Assembly: GCF_000312425.1 (NCBI RefSeq)
Contig: NZ_HE997181.1
Span: 3,811,488-3,875,487, forward strand
DNA from: Reyranella massiliensis 521
GTDB taxonomy: Bacteria > Pseudomonadota > Alphaproteobacteria > Reyranellales > Reyranellaceae
DNA length: 64,000 nt
Direction of reading: 5' to 3'
The translations under genes and the position numbers were made by a program. Shown one piece after another: positions 25,741 to 34,254 of the stretch (the stretch's first letter is position 1; each line of letters begins with the position of its first letter). The notes beneath the pieces were generated by a model. The model was not told the DNA's origin. It saw only the letters and a list, made by a program, of their open reading frames with translations, and did not search any database.

Positions 25741-26072
25741 TGCAGTCGTCCGAGACCGCCGAAGAAATCTGGCAATTACGAAAAATGCGGGCAGCTTCGC
25801 TTCTGGAAGGCTCTACTCTGATCATTCTGGTTGGAATCGCTGTTCCGCTGAAGCACTTCGCCGGATTGGCCGTCGCCACCTCGATCATGGGGCCCATTCA
25901 CGGAATAGCCTTCGTCTTTTACTTTTGGATGCTCATCCAGATCGTGTCCGGCGGAGGATGGGCTCGGGGCGAAGTGACCCGCATGATTGTAGCTGCTCTC
26001 GTTCCGTTCGGGGCATTCGTAAATGAACGAGCGTTGGCGCGTCGCCAAGCTTTATTGATCGAAGCGGTTTGA
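25740..26072 (+). CDS. DUF3817-family membrane protein
   Basis: A 110-residue protein with three hydrophobic helices (STLIILVGIAVPLKHF; IMGPIHGIAFVFYFWMLIQI; TRMIVAALVPFGAF). The GPIHGIAFVFYF motif and ending with FGAFVNER are the DUF3817 pattern (YdzA-like integral membrane proteins, function unknown). ATG 25740 overlaps the preceding TGA. Translational coupling throughout the block implies one function. Confidence 0.8.
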   Translation: MQSSETAEEIWQLRKMRAASLLEGSTLIILVGIAVPLKHFAGLAVATSIMGPIHGIAFVFYFWMLIQIVSGGGWARGEVTRMIVAALVPFGAFVNERALARRQALLIEAV

Positions 26073-26082
26073 CGAGGCTGCC

Positions 26083-26514
26083 ATGGTCTACCTTTGGCTC
26101 AAAGCCTTTCACGTTGGGGCGGCAATCACCTGGATCGGAGGAATGCTCGCTGCCGCGGTCGTGATAGCGGCAGCCACTCGCAACGGCCCGCAGAGACAAA
26201 GCGATGGCCCCTCGGCGTTCATCACATCAATGCGTCGTTGGGATCAGAGGGTCACTTCCGTTGCGATGCTCCTGACTTGGGCGTTGGGGTTAGCGCTCGC
26301 TTTGTTGGGCGGCTGGTTCCCAGACGTGTGGTTGATTGTCAAACTTGGTGTCGTCCTTCTGCTCTCGGCTCTGCACGGATGGCTATCAGGTCGTCTCCGC
26401 CGACTGCACCAGCAAAACTCGACCCGAATGCCTCCCAGCCTGCGGTGCATTCCCTTTGCGGTTATTCTTGCGGTCTCCGTCGTTGCAATTCTCGTGGTTA
26501 CGAAGCCTGTCTGA
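26083..26514 (+). CDS. CopD/HemJ-like integral membrane protein
   Basis: A 143-residue protein with four hydrophobic helices and the start VYLWLKAFHVGAAITWIGGM. Its conserved His and Trp resemble the CopD-domain and HemJ-like families, which use histidines in membrane helices to bind copper or heme. Ten bp separate it from DUF3817. With DUF2946 and the TonB receptor next door, a link to copper or heme handling is reasonable but unproven. Confidence 0.72.
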   Translation: MVYLWLKAFHVGAAITWIGGMLAAAVVIAAATRNGPQRQSDGPSAFITSMRRWDQRVTSVAMLLTWALGLALALLGGWFPDVWLIVKLGVVLLLSALHGWLSGRLRRLHQQNSTRMPPSLRCIPFAVILAVSVVAILVVTKPV

Positions 26515-26662
26515 AGACTTTCGGGGGGCAATCGGTTCTTCGTTTGCGTTCCGGTGTGCGCAAGCGGTTGAGCAATCGACATGCGAAGCATCGAGCGATG
26601 AGTCGCAAGGATCCCCGCGCTTCTAAAACTTCACAGCATCTAATTAAAAGGAGACCTTAATT

Positions 26663-27499
26663 GTGCTCACGCTAAAAAGAAGAACTGTCGGCATAATAGC
26701 AATTGGCGCTATGGCGGCGCCATTACTCGGCGCGACGGGGAGCAAAGCAGGAAACCATAGCTTGCAGGGCTCTAGGTACCGCATATCCCGCTCCACTGAA
26801 CGGCCTAGACCAAAGATAGGCATGCTTATGTTCCCGGGATTGACGCTGCTGGATTTGGTTGGCCCACAGTCGGCACTGGCGGCCACCAGTGACATTTACC
26901 TTATCTGGAAAAACAAGAATCTGCTCGTGTCCGACAACGGCATGGTTCTGAAGCCTGACACGACGCCAGATGAATGTCCCAGAGATCTTGATGTTCTTTT
27001 CGTTCCTGGTGGCCCTGGACAAGTGGAAGTCATGCGGGATCCTGAGTTGCTGGCCTTTCTCGCAGACCGTGGCTCGCGGGCAAAATATGTTACTTCCGTG
27101 TGCACTGGAGCGCTTGTGCTCGGAGCTGCGGGACTCTTGCAAGGTTACAAGGCTGGAACGCACTGGGCTGCCCTTTCACTTCTGCAGTTTTTTGGCGCAA
27201 CGCCCGTGGACGAGCGCGTGGTTGTTGACCGCAATCGCATGACAGGTGGAGGCGTCACAGCAGGCCTCGATTTTGGGCTCATGCTCTTGAAGGTGCTTCA
27301 GGGAGAGAGGGTCGCCAAGGTTCAAGAACTTGCCATGCAATACGATCCACAGCCCCCATTCAACGTTGGGGTTCCGGTGAAGGCCGGCCCGGACCTCACC
27401 GAGGAGGCTGTCGCGTGGATACAAGGCTACGGCATCGACATGGTGGGAACGGCTCGAGCTGCTGGAGCCGATATGCGCAGGTACACCTCATCTGATTAG
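26663..27499 (+). CDS. DJ-1/PfpI-family protein, paralogue of 21020-21838
   Basis: A 278-residue protein starting at GTG 26663 after AAAGGAG. The N-terminus is a hydrophobic leader (GIIAIGAMAAPLLGATGS). The fold motifs PKIGMLMFPGLTLLDLVGP, CPRDLDVLFVPGGPG and SVCTGALVLGAAGLLQGY match those of the first paralogue, including the nucleophile Cys. The C-terminus (YDPQPPFNVGVPVKAGPDL) is also shared with it. Two exported copies in divergent operons suggest related substrates. Isonitrile hydratase-like chemistry is a family-level guess. Confidence 0.82.
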   Translation: MLTLKRRTVGIIAIGAMAAPLLGATGSKAGNHSLQGSRYRISRSTERPRPKIGMLMFPGLTLLDLVGPQSALAATSDIYLIWKNKNLLVSDNGMVLKPDTTPDECPRDLDVLFVPGGPGQVEVMRDPELLAFLADRGSRAKYVTSVCTGALVLGAAGLLQGYKAGTHWAALSLLQFFGATPVDERVVVDRNRMTGGGVTAGLDFGLMLLKVLQGERVAKVQELAMQYDPQPPFNVGVPVKAGPDLTEEAVAWIQGYGIDMVGTARAAGADMRRYTSSD

Positions 27500-27571
27500 G
27501 CACGCCCAGGCTCATCCGAGCCTTATTGCGATGCAGTTCCCGACTTCGTCGGAAACCCTTTCTCTCCATCC

Positions 27572-28279
27572 ATGTCTATCTTGGAAATGGAATCACCCAT
27601 GCCGCCGATGACCCCAACATCTGCTACTCTATTGATGACCATCGCGCCTGTATTGGTCGCGCTGGTTGCAATTGCCGTATTATCCCTTCCGTCAGAGCCA
27701 ACTCGCCAAAGGTTCAGCGCAATCTTCGTGGCAGGCGCAGGGGCTGCCTATCTCGGCTCGGGGTTTGGTCCACTTGAGCTGGTCTTTTGCGGTGTCGTGA
27801 CATTGCTCGCGTATCGCGGATTGAGCGATTATCGGGCGATCGGCTTGGCTTGGGTGCTACATTCCTGCTGGGATGCTGCCCACGATCTGTGGGGGGAGCC
27901 CATTCTGCCCTTCGCTCCGACTTCGTCCTATGGCTGTTTTGTCAGCGACTTCTGGCTTGCTGCTTGGTATTTTGCCGGCGCACCAAGTCCGTGGCGGCGC
28001 GAGACCTGGCTGAAGAAATTGAGTGAGTTCACCGCCATTCTTCAGGGTTGCACGCTCGTTGCGCTTGTATGCATCGCGATTCCAGCACAGCTTCTGTTTA
28101 ATCTCGAAGACGCGATCGCGGCGGCGTTAGTCAGTCATGTCGTTGCCGTTGCTGTCCACACATACACGGTGCGCAACAGGGCAACTCGGGATAATTGGAT
28201 TCTCGGAGCTCTGGTGCCCTTCGCAATTTTCTTACGCGGCAGTGTACGCGACACGTCGTCACCGAATGGCCCTGATTGA
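27572..28279 (+). CDS. DUF6010-family membrane protein
   Basis: A 235-residue protein with about six membrane helices. The central block HSCWDAAHDLWGEPILPFAP, followed by SSYGCFVSDFWLAAWYF, matches the DUF6010 pattern of conserved His, Trp, Asp and Cys. The last 80 residues (QGCTLVALVCIAIPAQLLF and RDNWILGALVPFAIFLR) form extra helices that echo the DUF3817 ending; this may be a fused second module. Starts at 27587 or 27599 are also possible. It is the last gene of the ArsR operon. Confidence 0.7.
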   Translation: MSILEMESPMPPMTPTSATLLMTIAPVLVALVAIAVLSLPSEPTRQRFSAIFVAGAGAAYLGSGFGPLELVFCGVVTLLAYRGLSDYRAIGLAWVLHSCWDAAHDLWGEPILPFAPTSSYGCFVSDFWLAAWYFAGAPSPWRRETWLKKLSEFTAILQGCTLVALVCIAIPAQLLFNLEDAIAAALVSHVVAVAVHTYTVRNRATRDNWILGALVPFAIFLRGSVRDTSSPNGPD

Positions 28280-28620
28280 TCGTGCGGTTTGTGGTCCATG
28301 CCAACAATTTGATCATCTGCTTTATGGGGGGCAGCGTCGACGTGTGATGCAAGAGTAGGCGGATGCCTCCGTTTTACGGGACCGGCTGACACACGCACTA
28401 GTCGTCGGTCTGGTGGAGCCATGCGCCGCATTGGCGGCCCTCAAGAAAATCCAACCGATACTGAGGCTAGTCGAACGATGGAACTGAGGACCATGAGGGG
28501 GCGGTCGTCGAACCTATGCGCAGACCATGACCGAGCGCGGCTTCGTCACTCAAGCGTTCGATCCATCCTATACGGACGAGAGCAGTGGCGAGCCGCGCTC
28601 GTCTGCCCGCAGGTGTGATC
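28280..28620. other. Gene-free region before the LysR gene
   Basis: About 340 bp with no open frame of coding character on either strand. It should contain the LysR promoter, but I see no clear LysR-type T-N11-A box or other structure. Confidence 0.4.
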
Positions 28621-29595
28621 ATGCCTGTGAAAATGATGATCCATGCTATAGAGCTTCGCCATATTCGCTATTTCGTGGCCGCGGCTGAGCATGGCAGTTT
28701 CCGTAAGGCTGGAGCTGCTATCGGTGTTCACCAATCCGCATTCGGCCGACGCATCCGCGATCTCGAACATCACCTCGGCGCCGCCTTGTTCCATCGGCAT
28801 AATGGAGGCGTCAGCCTGACCTTCGCTGGTCAACGCTTCCTGCGGCGCGCCCGAAAGATACTAAGGAGCATCGGCGATGGCATGCTGGATGTCGCCGCCA
28901 TCGGCCGCTCCGAGCACGGTCATGTCAGGATCGGCATCTACTCCTCGATCGCGTCCGGTTTTCTGGCGGAGCTGCTGCGGCGCTATGTCGATCAGTACCC
29001 CAACATTCAGATTGATCTGATCGATGACAATCCTGCCGAGCACGTTAGCCGAATCCGGCAGCTCAGGCTCGAGGCCGCCTTCGTGACCGGCGAGCGGGAG
29101 TGGCCGGACTGTGAGCGAATGTCGCTCTGGTGGGAACGCGTGTTCGTCGTACTGCCCGAAGACCATCGCTTGGCTGGGCGCGACGAAGTTGAGTGGCGGC
29201 AGCTAGCGAGAGAGAAATTCATTGTCAACGAAGCTCCGCCAGGTCAGGAGGTTCACGACTACCTGGTACAACGCCTCGCAGCCTTCGGATATCATCCAGA
29301 GATACAGGTGCAGCATGTTGGTAGGGAAAATCTTCTGCCGCTTGTCGCGCTGAACCGGGGACTGACCGTCGTCAGCGAAGCGATGACGGCGGCCCGGTTC
29401 CCGGGAATCTTGTACCGGCCAATCGCTGGCGAGGTTCTACCCTTTTGCGCGCTGTGGTCTGCCAGGAATGACAATCCAGCCCTGCTCCAGCTCATTGAGC
29501 TTGGCCGCTCGATGGCGAAGTCAAGCGTTCCACCGCCGCCTTCGTCGATTGAAGCGAGCGCCGAACTTTCGCAAAGCCGCGGTCAGTTGCAATGA
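28621..29595 (+). CDS. LysR-family transcriptional regulator
   Basis: About 324 residues. The N-terminal winged helix reads ELRHIRYFVAAAEHGSFRKA, then GVHQSAFGRRIRDLEHHLGA and LFHRHNGGVSLTFAG, a LysR DNA-binding domain. The effector domain includes VRIGIYSSIASGFLAELLRR and VALNRGLTVVS. Possible starts are 28621, 28633 and 28636. The 3' end overlaps the convergent DUF2274 gene by about 100 bp, and the C-terminal tail (SIEASAELSQSRGQLQ) is encoded by antisense trb DNA, so the natural tail has probably been replaced at a cargo/backbone junction. No target is adjacent on the + strand. Confidence 0.85.
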   Translation: MPVKMMIHAIELRHIRYFVAAAEHGSFRKAGAAIGVHQSAFGRRIRDLEHHLGAALFHRHNGGVSLTFAGQRFLRRARKILRSIGDGMLDVAAIGRSEHGHVRIGIYSSIASGFLAELLRRYVDQYPNIQIDLIDDNPAEHVSRIRQLRLEAAFVTGEREWPDCERMSLWWERVFVVLPEDHRLAGRDEVEWRQLAREKFIVNEAPPGQEVHDYLVQRLAAFGYHPEIQVQHVGRENLLPLVALNRGLTVVSEAMTAARFPGILYRPIAGEVLPFCALWSARNDNPALLQLIELGRSMAKSSVPPPPSSIEASAELSQSRGQLQ

Positions 29596-29767
29596 ACCGC
29601 TCCAGCATCGGCACGATCAGCCTGGTGGGATCGGTGATGGGCTGGCCTGACTCGCGAGCGAGGGCATCGGCATAGGCTGCAAGGTCCCGGTGAAGCGACG
29701 CCGGTAGCTCCACGGTCGCCTTTACGGGCTTCTCGTCGACGATCGGACCGAGCTTCAGTTTCGCCAC
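29492..29767 (-). CDS. DUF2274-family protein at the end of the trb operon
   Basis: A 91-residue protein. The start VAKLKLGPIVDEKPVKATVE followed by HRDLAAYADALARE and a MLERFIATDRGFAK ending is the DUF2274 pattern, which typically follows trbI in proteobacterial ICEs. A GGAGG lies 5 nt before GTG 29767, which I prefer to the ATG at 29779 inside trbI. Its function in transfer is unknown; a ribbon-helix-helix-like fold is plausible. Confidence 0.82.
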   Translation of the reverse strand: MAKLKLGPIVDEKPVKATVELPASLHRDLAAYADALARESGQPITDPTRLIVPMLERFIATDRGFAKVRRSLQSTKAAVERLTSPSSGQAQ

Positions 29768-29768
29768 A

Positions 29769-30941
29769 TCAGCCTCCATAGGGTTCGAGAATGAGATCGC
29801 GCGTGACAATGACGCGGACCGGATAGCCCGGACGAATGGTCAGCGTGGGCGCGACCTGCAACTGACGGCGGATGATCTGCTGACCGGCGTCATTGATGGT
29901 GTCCTGCGCTCCATCCCGTATGGCGCGGATCAAGCGATCCTCATCGCTGACGGCCAGCTCCGAGCCGACGGCCAGCAACGTGGAGAGTCCTGCGGCTTTC
30001 GCGAGATCCCACCAGTGATAGTCCACGCCGTCCTGGAGGCCCGCGTACCCTTGCGGATCGGCTCCCGGCTGTCGCTCCAGAACGATGGAGCGTCCGTTGG
30101 GAAGGATCAGCCTGTTCCAGACGAGGAGCACCCGGCGTTGCCCAAAGCCGACGTCGTTGCTGTATTCACCGATGATGCGCGTTCCCTGCGGCACGATGAG
30201 GATGCGGCCCGTCGGGCTGTCATAGATGTTCTCCGTGACCTGGGCGGTGATCTGCCCGGGAAGATCGGAGCGGATGCCGGTGATCAGCGCGGCTGGAATG
30301 ACGGCGCCGGCCTGAAGCACGTAGGGAGAGGCCGGGGCCATCACGCGATCCGCAGCCACCGTGCGACGATCCACCGGTCCGTTCAGAAAGGCGAGCTGGC
30401 GATCCTGCGCCGTCTGGGCGCCGACTTGTGTCCCCAAGCCTGGCAAGCCGGGCGCAGCCGTACCTGCCGACGTTGCGGTTGCTCCCGGTCCGGTCTGGAA
30501 GAAGACGCGGCTGGTTCGCGCTGCTTCCAGCTCCGCGAGACGACGTTGTTCTTCGGGATCGGGTTGCGGCGTCGCCATCGATGGCGGAACGACTGGCTGG
30601 CCGCGATTCTGGGCATCAAGGATGGGCCTTCCGAGGTCGCCGGGCAGAGCTGGACCGAGCACGGGACCCGTGTAGTCACGCGGCAGGCCAGCAAGGCCGT
30701 CGGCGGTTGGGCGGTTCTCCGTCGAATAGAGTTCCTCATTGCTCTGCCCGGCATCGCGCGTCTGCAGCGCGTATATGAGGGCCCCGCCGATGCCGATGCT
30801 GACGACGAGGCCCGCGCTCGCGAGGACCTTGCGGGAAAGGCGCGTCACGCGGGGCGGTTCAGCGCGTAAGCGCATGGGCGCCGCAGACTCCGCAGCCGCC
30901 GTCGTCGGGGCCTCGTCATTGGTCGTTTCGTTGTCGCTCAT
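29769..30941 (-). CDS. trbI: TrbI/VirB10 conjugation channel protein
   Basis: A 390-residue protein with one N-terminal transmembrane helix (VLASAGLVVSIGIGGALIYAL), a proline-rich periplasmic linker, and a C-terminal beta domain: VLQAGAVIPAALITGI, DSPTGRILIVPQGTRIIGEY and WDLAKAAGLSTLLAVGSELA. This is the VirB10/TrbI family that spans inner and outer membranes and gates the type IV channel. It overlaps trbG by 4 bp (30938-30941). Confidence 0.93.
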   Translation of the reverse strand: MSDNETTNDEAPTTAAAESAAPMRLRAEPPRVTRLSRKVLASAGLVVSIGIGGALIYALQTRDAGQSNEELYSTENRPTADGLAGLPRDYTGPVLGPALPGDLGRPILDAQNRGQPVVPPSMATPQPDPEEQRRLAELEAARTSRVFFQTGPGATATSAGTAAPGLPGLGTQVGAQTAQDRQLAFLNGPVDRRTVAADRVMAPASPYVLQAGAVIPAALITGIRSDLPGQITAQVTENIYDSPTGRILIVPQGTRIIGEYSNDVGFGQRRVLLVWNRLILPNGRSIVLERQPGADPQGYAGLQDGVDYHWWDLAKAAGLSTLLAVGSELAVSDEDRLIRAIRDGAQDTINDAGQQIIRRQLQVAPTLTIRPGYPVRVIVTRDLILEPYGG

Positions 30942-31918
30942 GACGCGGGTCTCCCGTCGGTACGCACGATCCTGACGGTTTGCTGGCGATCGCCGCTGCC
31001 GAGGCGCAGCTCGGCGGCGCCGAAGATCCGGTCGACGATCAGGATGTTCTGATAGATGCGGCTGTTGACGATCTGGGCTTCGCCGCCCGAGCCGAGGACG
31101 AAGATGGGCGGCATTTCGCCCTGGACGATGCCGCGGGGGAATTCGACATAGACCCGTCGACCGTCGTCATAGACGGAGATCGGCCGCCACGGCGGCGTGT
31201 CGCCGGTCAGTCCGTATCGATATCGGCGCGCGGAAGCGGCGGGAATGACTGGCGTCGCCGAAACATTCGCGCGCTGTGAGGTGGGAGGCTCGGGATAAGC
31301 CCAGGCGATCGCCGGCATGTAGGGCGTCTCGGCGGCGCGCAGCTCGATCATGTACATCCGCCGGTCGGTCGTGATCACCAGATTGGTGGTGATGCCCGTG
31401 CGCGTCGGTTTCACCAGGACATGGACGCGGCGGGAGAGTCCCGATCCGCTTTCGGTGTCGCCGATGATCCAGCGGGCGGTGTCCCCGGCGGCGATCGGAC
31501 CGGCGCCGGTGAGACGTTCACCGGGCTCGAGCGCGATGTTCGTGATCTGACCGGGCGAGGCATAGACTTGATAGAGGGCCCCTTCGCTCCACGGATAGAT
31601 CTGGATGGAATTGTAGTACCCTTCGCGCCGGGGCTCGACGCGTGCTGCGGCGTTGGCGTTCTGAACGCGCCCGGTCGGCGTGTTCGCAGCGGTTCCCCCA
31701 CGCGCCGGCGTCCAGGCCGGTGGGGTGTGAAGGGGTCGCGGTCGCTCCTCGGTGACAGGCGGCGGCACGGCCGGCAGGGACGGCACGTTGTCGTCGTAGC
31801 TGATCTGAGGGGGTTTGGTCGTCGCGCATCCCGCCAGCGCCGTGGCGGAGAGCAGCACAAACGCCAAAGCGTGTTTACGGAAAGCCGGATTGCCTGGTTT
31901 TCGCAAAGACGTGCTCAT
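30938..31918 (-). CDS. trbG: TrbG/VirB9 outer-membrane channel protein
   Basis: A 326-residue protein from ATG 31918, which overlaps the trbF stop; an upstream in-frame ATG at 31939 lies inside trbF and is less likely. The leader ends in ALAGC, a lipobox, so it is predicted to be a lipoprotein. The conserved QIYPWSEGALYQVYASPGQI, then DTARWIIGD and the C-terminal YVEFPRGIVQGEMPPIFV, are VirB9/TrbG hallmarks. It forms the outer-membrane core with TrbI. Confidence 0.93.
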   Translation of the reverse strand: MSTSLRKPGNPAFRKHALAFVLLSATALAGCATTKPPQISYDDNVPSLPAVPPPVTEERPRPLHTPPAWTPARGGTAANTPTGRVQNANAAARVEPRREGYYNSIQIYPWSEGALYQVYASPGQITNIALEPGERLTGAGPIAAGDTARWIIGDTESGSGLSRRVHVLVKPTRTGITTNLVITTDRRMYMIELRAAETPYMPAIAWAYPEPPTSQRANVSATPVIPAASARRYRYGLTGDTPPWRPISVYDDGRRVYVEFPRGIVQGEMPPIFVLGSGGEAQIVNSRIYQNILIVDRIFGAAELRLGSGDRQQTVRIVRTDGRPAS

Positions 31919-32604
31919 TGGGACATCTCCCGCGACCATGAGATGGCGTTGACGTAGATCCCGAGCGGATTGGCGCGCAGCCGTTCGGCATCGCGCGGGG
32001 TCTGGATCACGATGGTGAGGATCGCGGTCCAGCGCTCAGTGGTGGCGAGTTGACCGTTCTCGTAGCGCCTCTCCGTCCAGGCGACGCGGAAGGAATCCGG
32101 TGACGCGCGGATGACGCTGGAGACTTCCACCGCGATCTGCTGACGCCCGACGCGGGTGAACGGATCATTGGCGCGGGCATAGTCGTTAAGCGCGGCTGCG
32201 CCTCGGTCCGTTGTCCATTCGTAGGCCCGAAGCCAGTTCTGGCGGACGATGATGGGATCGGCCGGGATGGCGCGGACTTGCTCTATGAAGCGGCCGAGAT
32301 GGAACGCAATCTGCGGATCGGTGGGCCGATAATCGGCCGTAGCGGCCGCGACGGTCTGCGCCTGGCCGAGGCGATCGACTTGCACGACCCAAGGCACGAC
32401 GGTCCCGCGCGCCGATTGCCAGACGAGCGCCGCAGCGAAGCCGGCGGACAGGATCAGGGAGCCGAAGGCCATGGCGCGCCAGTTTCTGGCCTGAACGCGG
32501 GCCGAACCGATGCGGTCGTCCCAGACCTGTGCGGCCTTTTGGTAGGGCGTCACGGGCTCGGGCGACTTGCCGTAATGGGCTGCGGGTCTTTTGAAGAAGC
32601 TCAT
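31915..32604 (-). CDS. trbF: TrbF/VirB8-like conjugation protein
   Basis: A 229-residue protein. The N-terminal PVTPYQKAAQVWDDRIGSAR segment, a transmembrane helix (FGSLILSAGFAAALVW) and a periplasmic NTF2-like domain (WVVQVDRLG, FTRVGRQQIAVEVSSVI, WTERRYENG) match TrbF, the VirB8 equivalent that nucleates channel assembly. It overlaps both neighbours by 4 bp. Confidence 0.92.
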   Translation of the reverse strand: MSFFKRPAAHYGKSPEPVTPYQKAAQVWDDRIGSARVQARNWRAMAFGSLILSAGFAAALVWQSARGTVVPWVVQVDRLGQAQTVAAATADYRPTDPQIAFHLGRFIEQVRAIPADPIIVRQNWLRAYEWTTDRGAAALNDYARANDPFTRVGRQQIAVEVSSVIRASPDSFRVAWTERRYENGQLATTERWTAILTIVIQTPRDAERLRANPLGIYVNAISWSREMSQ

Positions 32605-33956
32605 GAGCGGTCACTTTCGGAAAGGTTGACGGATGAGCCGCCGCCGTGGCTGTCGCCGCCCCGAACGGCGTGGGCCGCGAGGGTTGCGCCGTGGGCAATG
32701 GAGCGGCTGCGTTGCATGCGCTTGGCCCAGGCCGGGGGACCATCGCGGGAAGCGGAGGACGTGTCGGCGGCGGTTTCGCCGCCGATGGTCCCCATGGTCG
32801 AGGAGCCGCCAGTGGCGCCGAAGCCTGCTTTCGCGCCGTCGGAGAAGCTGGACTTCATGCTCTCCGCGGCCCGCGACGTCGCGCGTTTCAGAGGGGAAAC
32901 CGTGGCCGCACCGGCCGCGCGGGCGACGCCGCCGAGACCAGAGGCGACGCCCGATGCGCCGGACTTGCCCAAGGAGCCGAGGCTGTAGGCGGCGCTTGCG
33001 CCACCAGCGGCGGCTGCACCTCCACGCGCAACCGCGGCGCCGCCGGACAGCGCCGCCGCTCCTCCCTTAACGGCAAGGCCGGCTGCTCCGCCGGCGGCAA
33101 GCGCCGCGCCGCCAACTGCCAGGCCGGTGCCGACGGCAGCCCCTGCGCTGAGCTGTGGTCCGCCCTGGACCAGGCCGGCTGCAATGCCGGGGCCGAAGAT
33201 GCCGAGACCGAGCAAAGATAGGGCAGCCAGCACGACGGCCATGGCGTCGTCGATCGTTGGCGTCTGACCGCCGAAGCCGGTCGTGAACTGCGAAAACAGC
33301 GTCGAACCGATGCCGATAATGACGGCGAGGACCAGAACCTTGATGCCGGAGGAAACGACGTTGCCCAGCACCCGTTCAGCCATGAAGGCGGTTTTTCCGA
33401 ACAGGCCGAAGGGGATGAGCACAAAGCCGGCGAGCGTGGTCAGCTTGAACTCGATCAGCGTGACGAAGAGCTGGATAGCGAGAATGAAGAAAGCGAGGAT
33501 GACGAGCGCCCAGGCGAAGAGCAGACACGCGATTTGGATGAAATTCTCGAAGAAGCTGATCCAACCCATGAGATCGGAGATGGATTCGAGCAACGGTCGC
33601 GCGGCATCGAGGCCGGTCTGAGCCACTTTGCCGGGGCGCATCAGGTCTTGAGCTGTGAAGCCTGTCCCCGAGCCCTTGAGCCCGAGGCCCGCAAAGGATT
33701 CGAAAATGATCTTGGCGAGATTGTTCCAGTTGCCAATGAGATAGGCAAATACACCGACGAAGAGTGTTTTCTTGACAAGCCGTGCGATGATGTCGTCATC
33801 GGCGCCCCAGCTCCAGAACAGTGCTGCGAGCGTCACGTCGATGACGATCAGCGTGGTCGCGATGAAGGCGACCTCGCCGCCAAGCAAGCCGAAGCCGCTG
33901 TCGATGTAGGAGCTGAAGACTCCAAGGAAGTTGTCAATGACGCCTGCGCCGCCCAT
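32601..33956 (-). CDS. trbL: TrbL/VirB6-like inner-membrane channel protein
   Basis: A 451-residue polytopic membrane protein. At least five hydrophobic helices occupy residues 20-240 (for example IACLLFAWALVILAFFILAI and VLVLAVIIGIGSTLF), including FVLIPFGLFGKTAFMAERVLG. They are followed by a low-complexity Gly/Ala tail (about residues 250-350) and a soluble serine-rich end. This is the TrbL/VirB6 arrangement; the Ala/Gly repeat tail is usual for this family. It forms the inner-membrane part of the channel. Confidence 0.92.
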   Translation of the reverse strand: MGGAGVIDNFLGVFSSYIDSGFGLLGGEVAFIATTLIVIDVTLAALFWSWGADDDIIARLVKKTLFVGVFAYLIGNWNNLAKIIFESFAGLGLKGSGTGFTAQDLMRPGKVAQTGLDAARPLLESISDLMGWISFFENFIQIACLLFAWALVILAFFILAIQLFVTLIEFKLTTLAGFVLIPFGLFGKTAFMAERVLGNVVSSGIKVLVLAVIIGIGSTLFSQFTTGFGGQTPTIDDAMAVVLAALSLLGLGIFGPGIAAGLVQGGPQLSAGAAVGTGLAVGGAALAAGGAAGLAVKGGAAALSGGAAVARGGAAAAGGASAAYSLGSLGKSGASGVASGLGGVARAAGAATVSPLKRATSRAAESMKSSFSDGAKAGFGATGGSSTMGTIGGETAADTSSASRDGPPAWAKRMQRSRSIAHGATLAAHAVRGGDSHGGGSSVNLSESDRS

Positions 33957-33959
33957 GGT

Positions 33960-34244
33960 TCAGCGTCCTTCTTGTTGCTGATCTGCTGGGAGCGGCGCAC
34001 GCCCGAGGAAACGATCGCGGGTTTCCGCCCATACCCGCATGCAGTCGGTGTCGCTGGCGGCCGCCTGACCAAGCTGCTGGCACCGACGCTGCGCGTCCCG
34101 AAGCGGATCTCGCATCGGCTGAACCGGACTGGCCGATTGCTGCAATGGAGGTGATTCCTTTCGGGTCATCTCGATCGCCGTCGCCGTGATGGCGATGGCG
34201 ATGAAGACGACCGCGCCCAGCCGGGCCAGCAACTTGCCGTCCAT
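33960..34244 (-). CDS. TrbK-alt putative entry-exclusion protein
   Basis: A 94-residue protein with an N-terminal helix (LLARLGAVVFIAIAITATAI) and a soluble tail containing MRDPLRDAQRRCQQLG, DTDCMRVWAETRDRFLG. The Cys pair and WAETRDRFL motif are those of the TrbK-alt family of ICE and plasmid trb operons. It lies between trbJ and trbL, the normal slot. By analogy to TrbK it would stop conjugation into a cell already carrying the element. Confidence 0.82.
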   Translation of the reverse strand: MDGKLLARLGAVVFIAIAITATAIEMTRKESPPLQQSASPVQPMRDPLRDAQRRCQQLGQAAASDTDCMRVWAETRDRFLGRAPLPADQQQEGR

Positions 34245-34254
34245 GGCAACGCCC

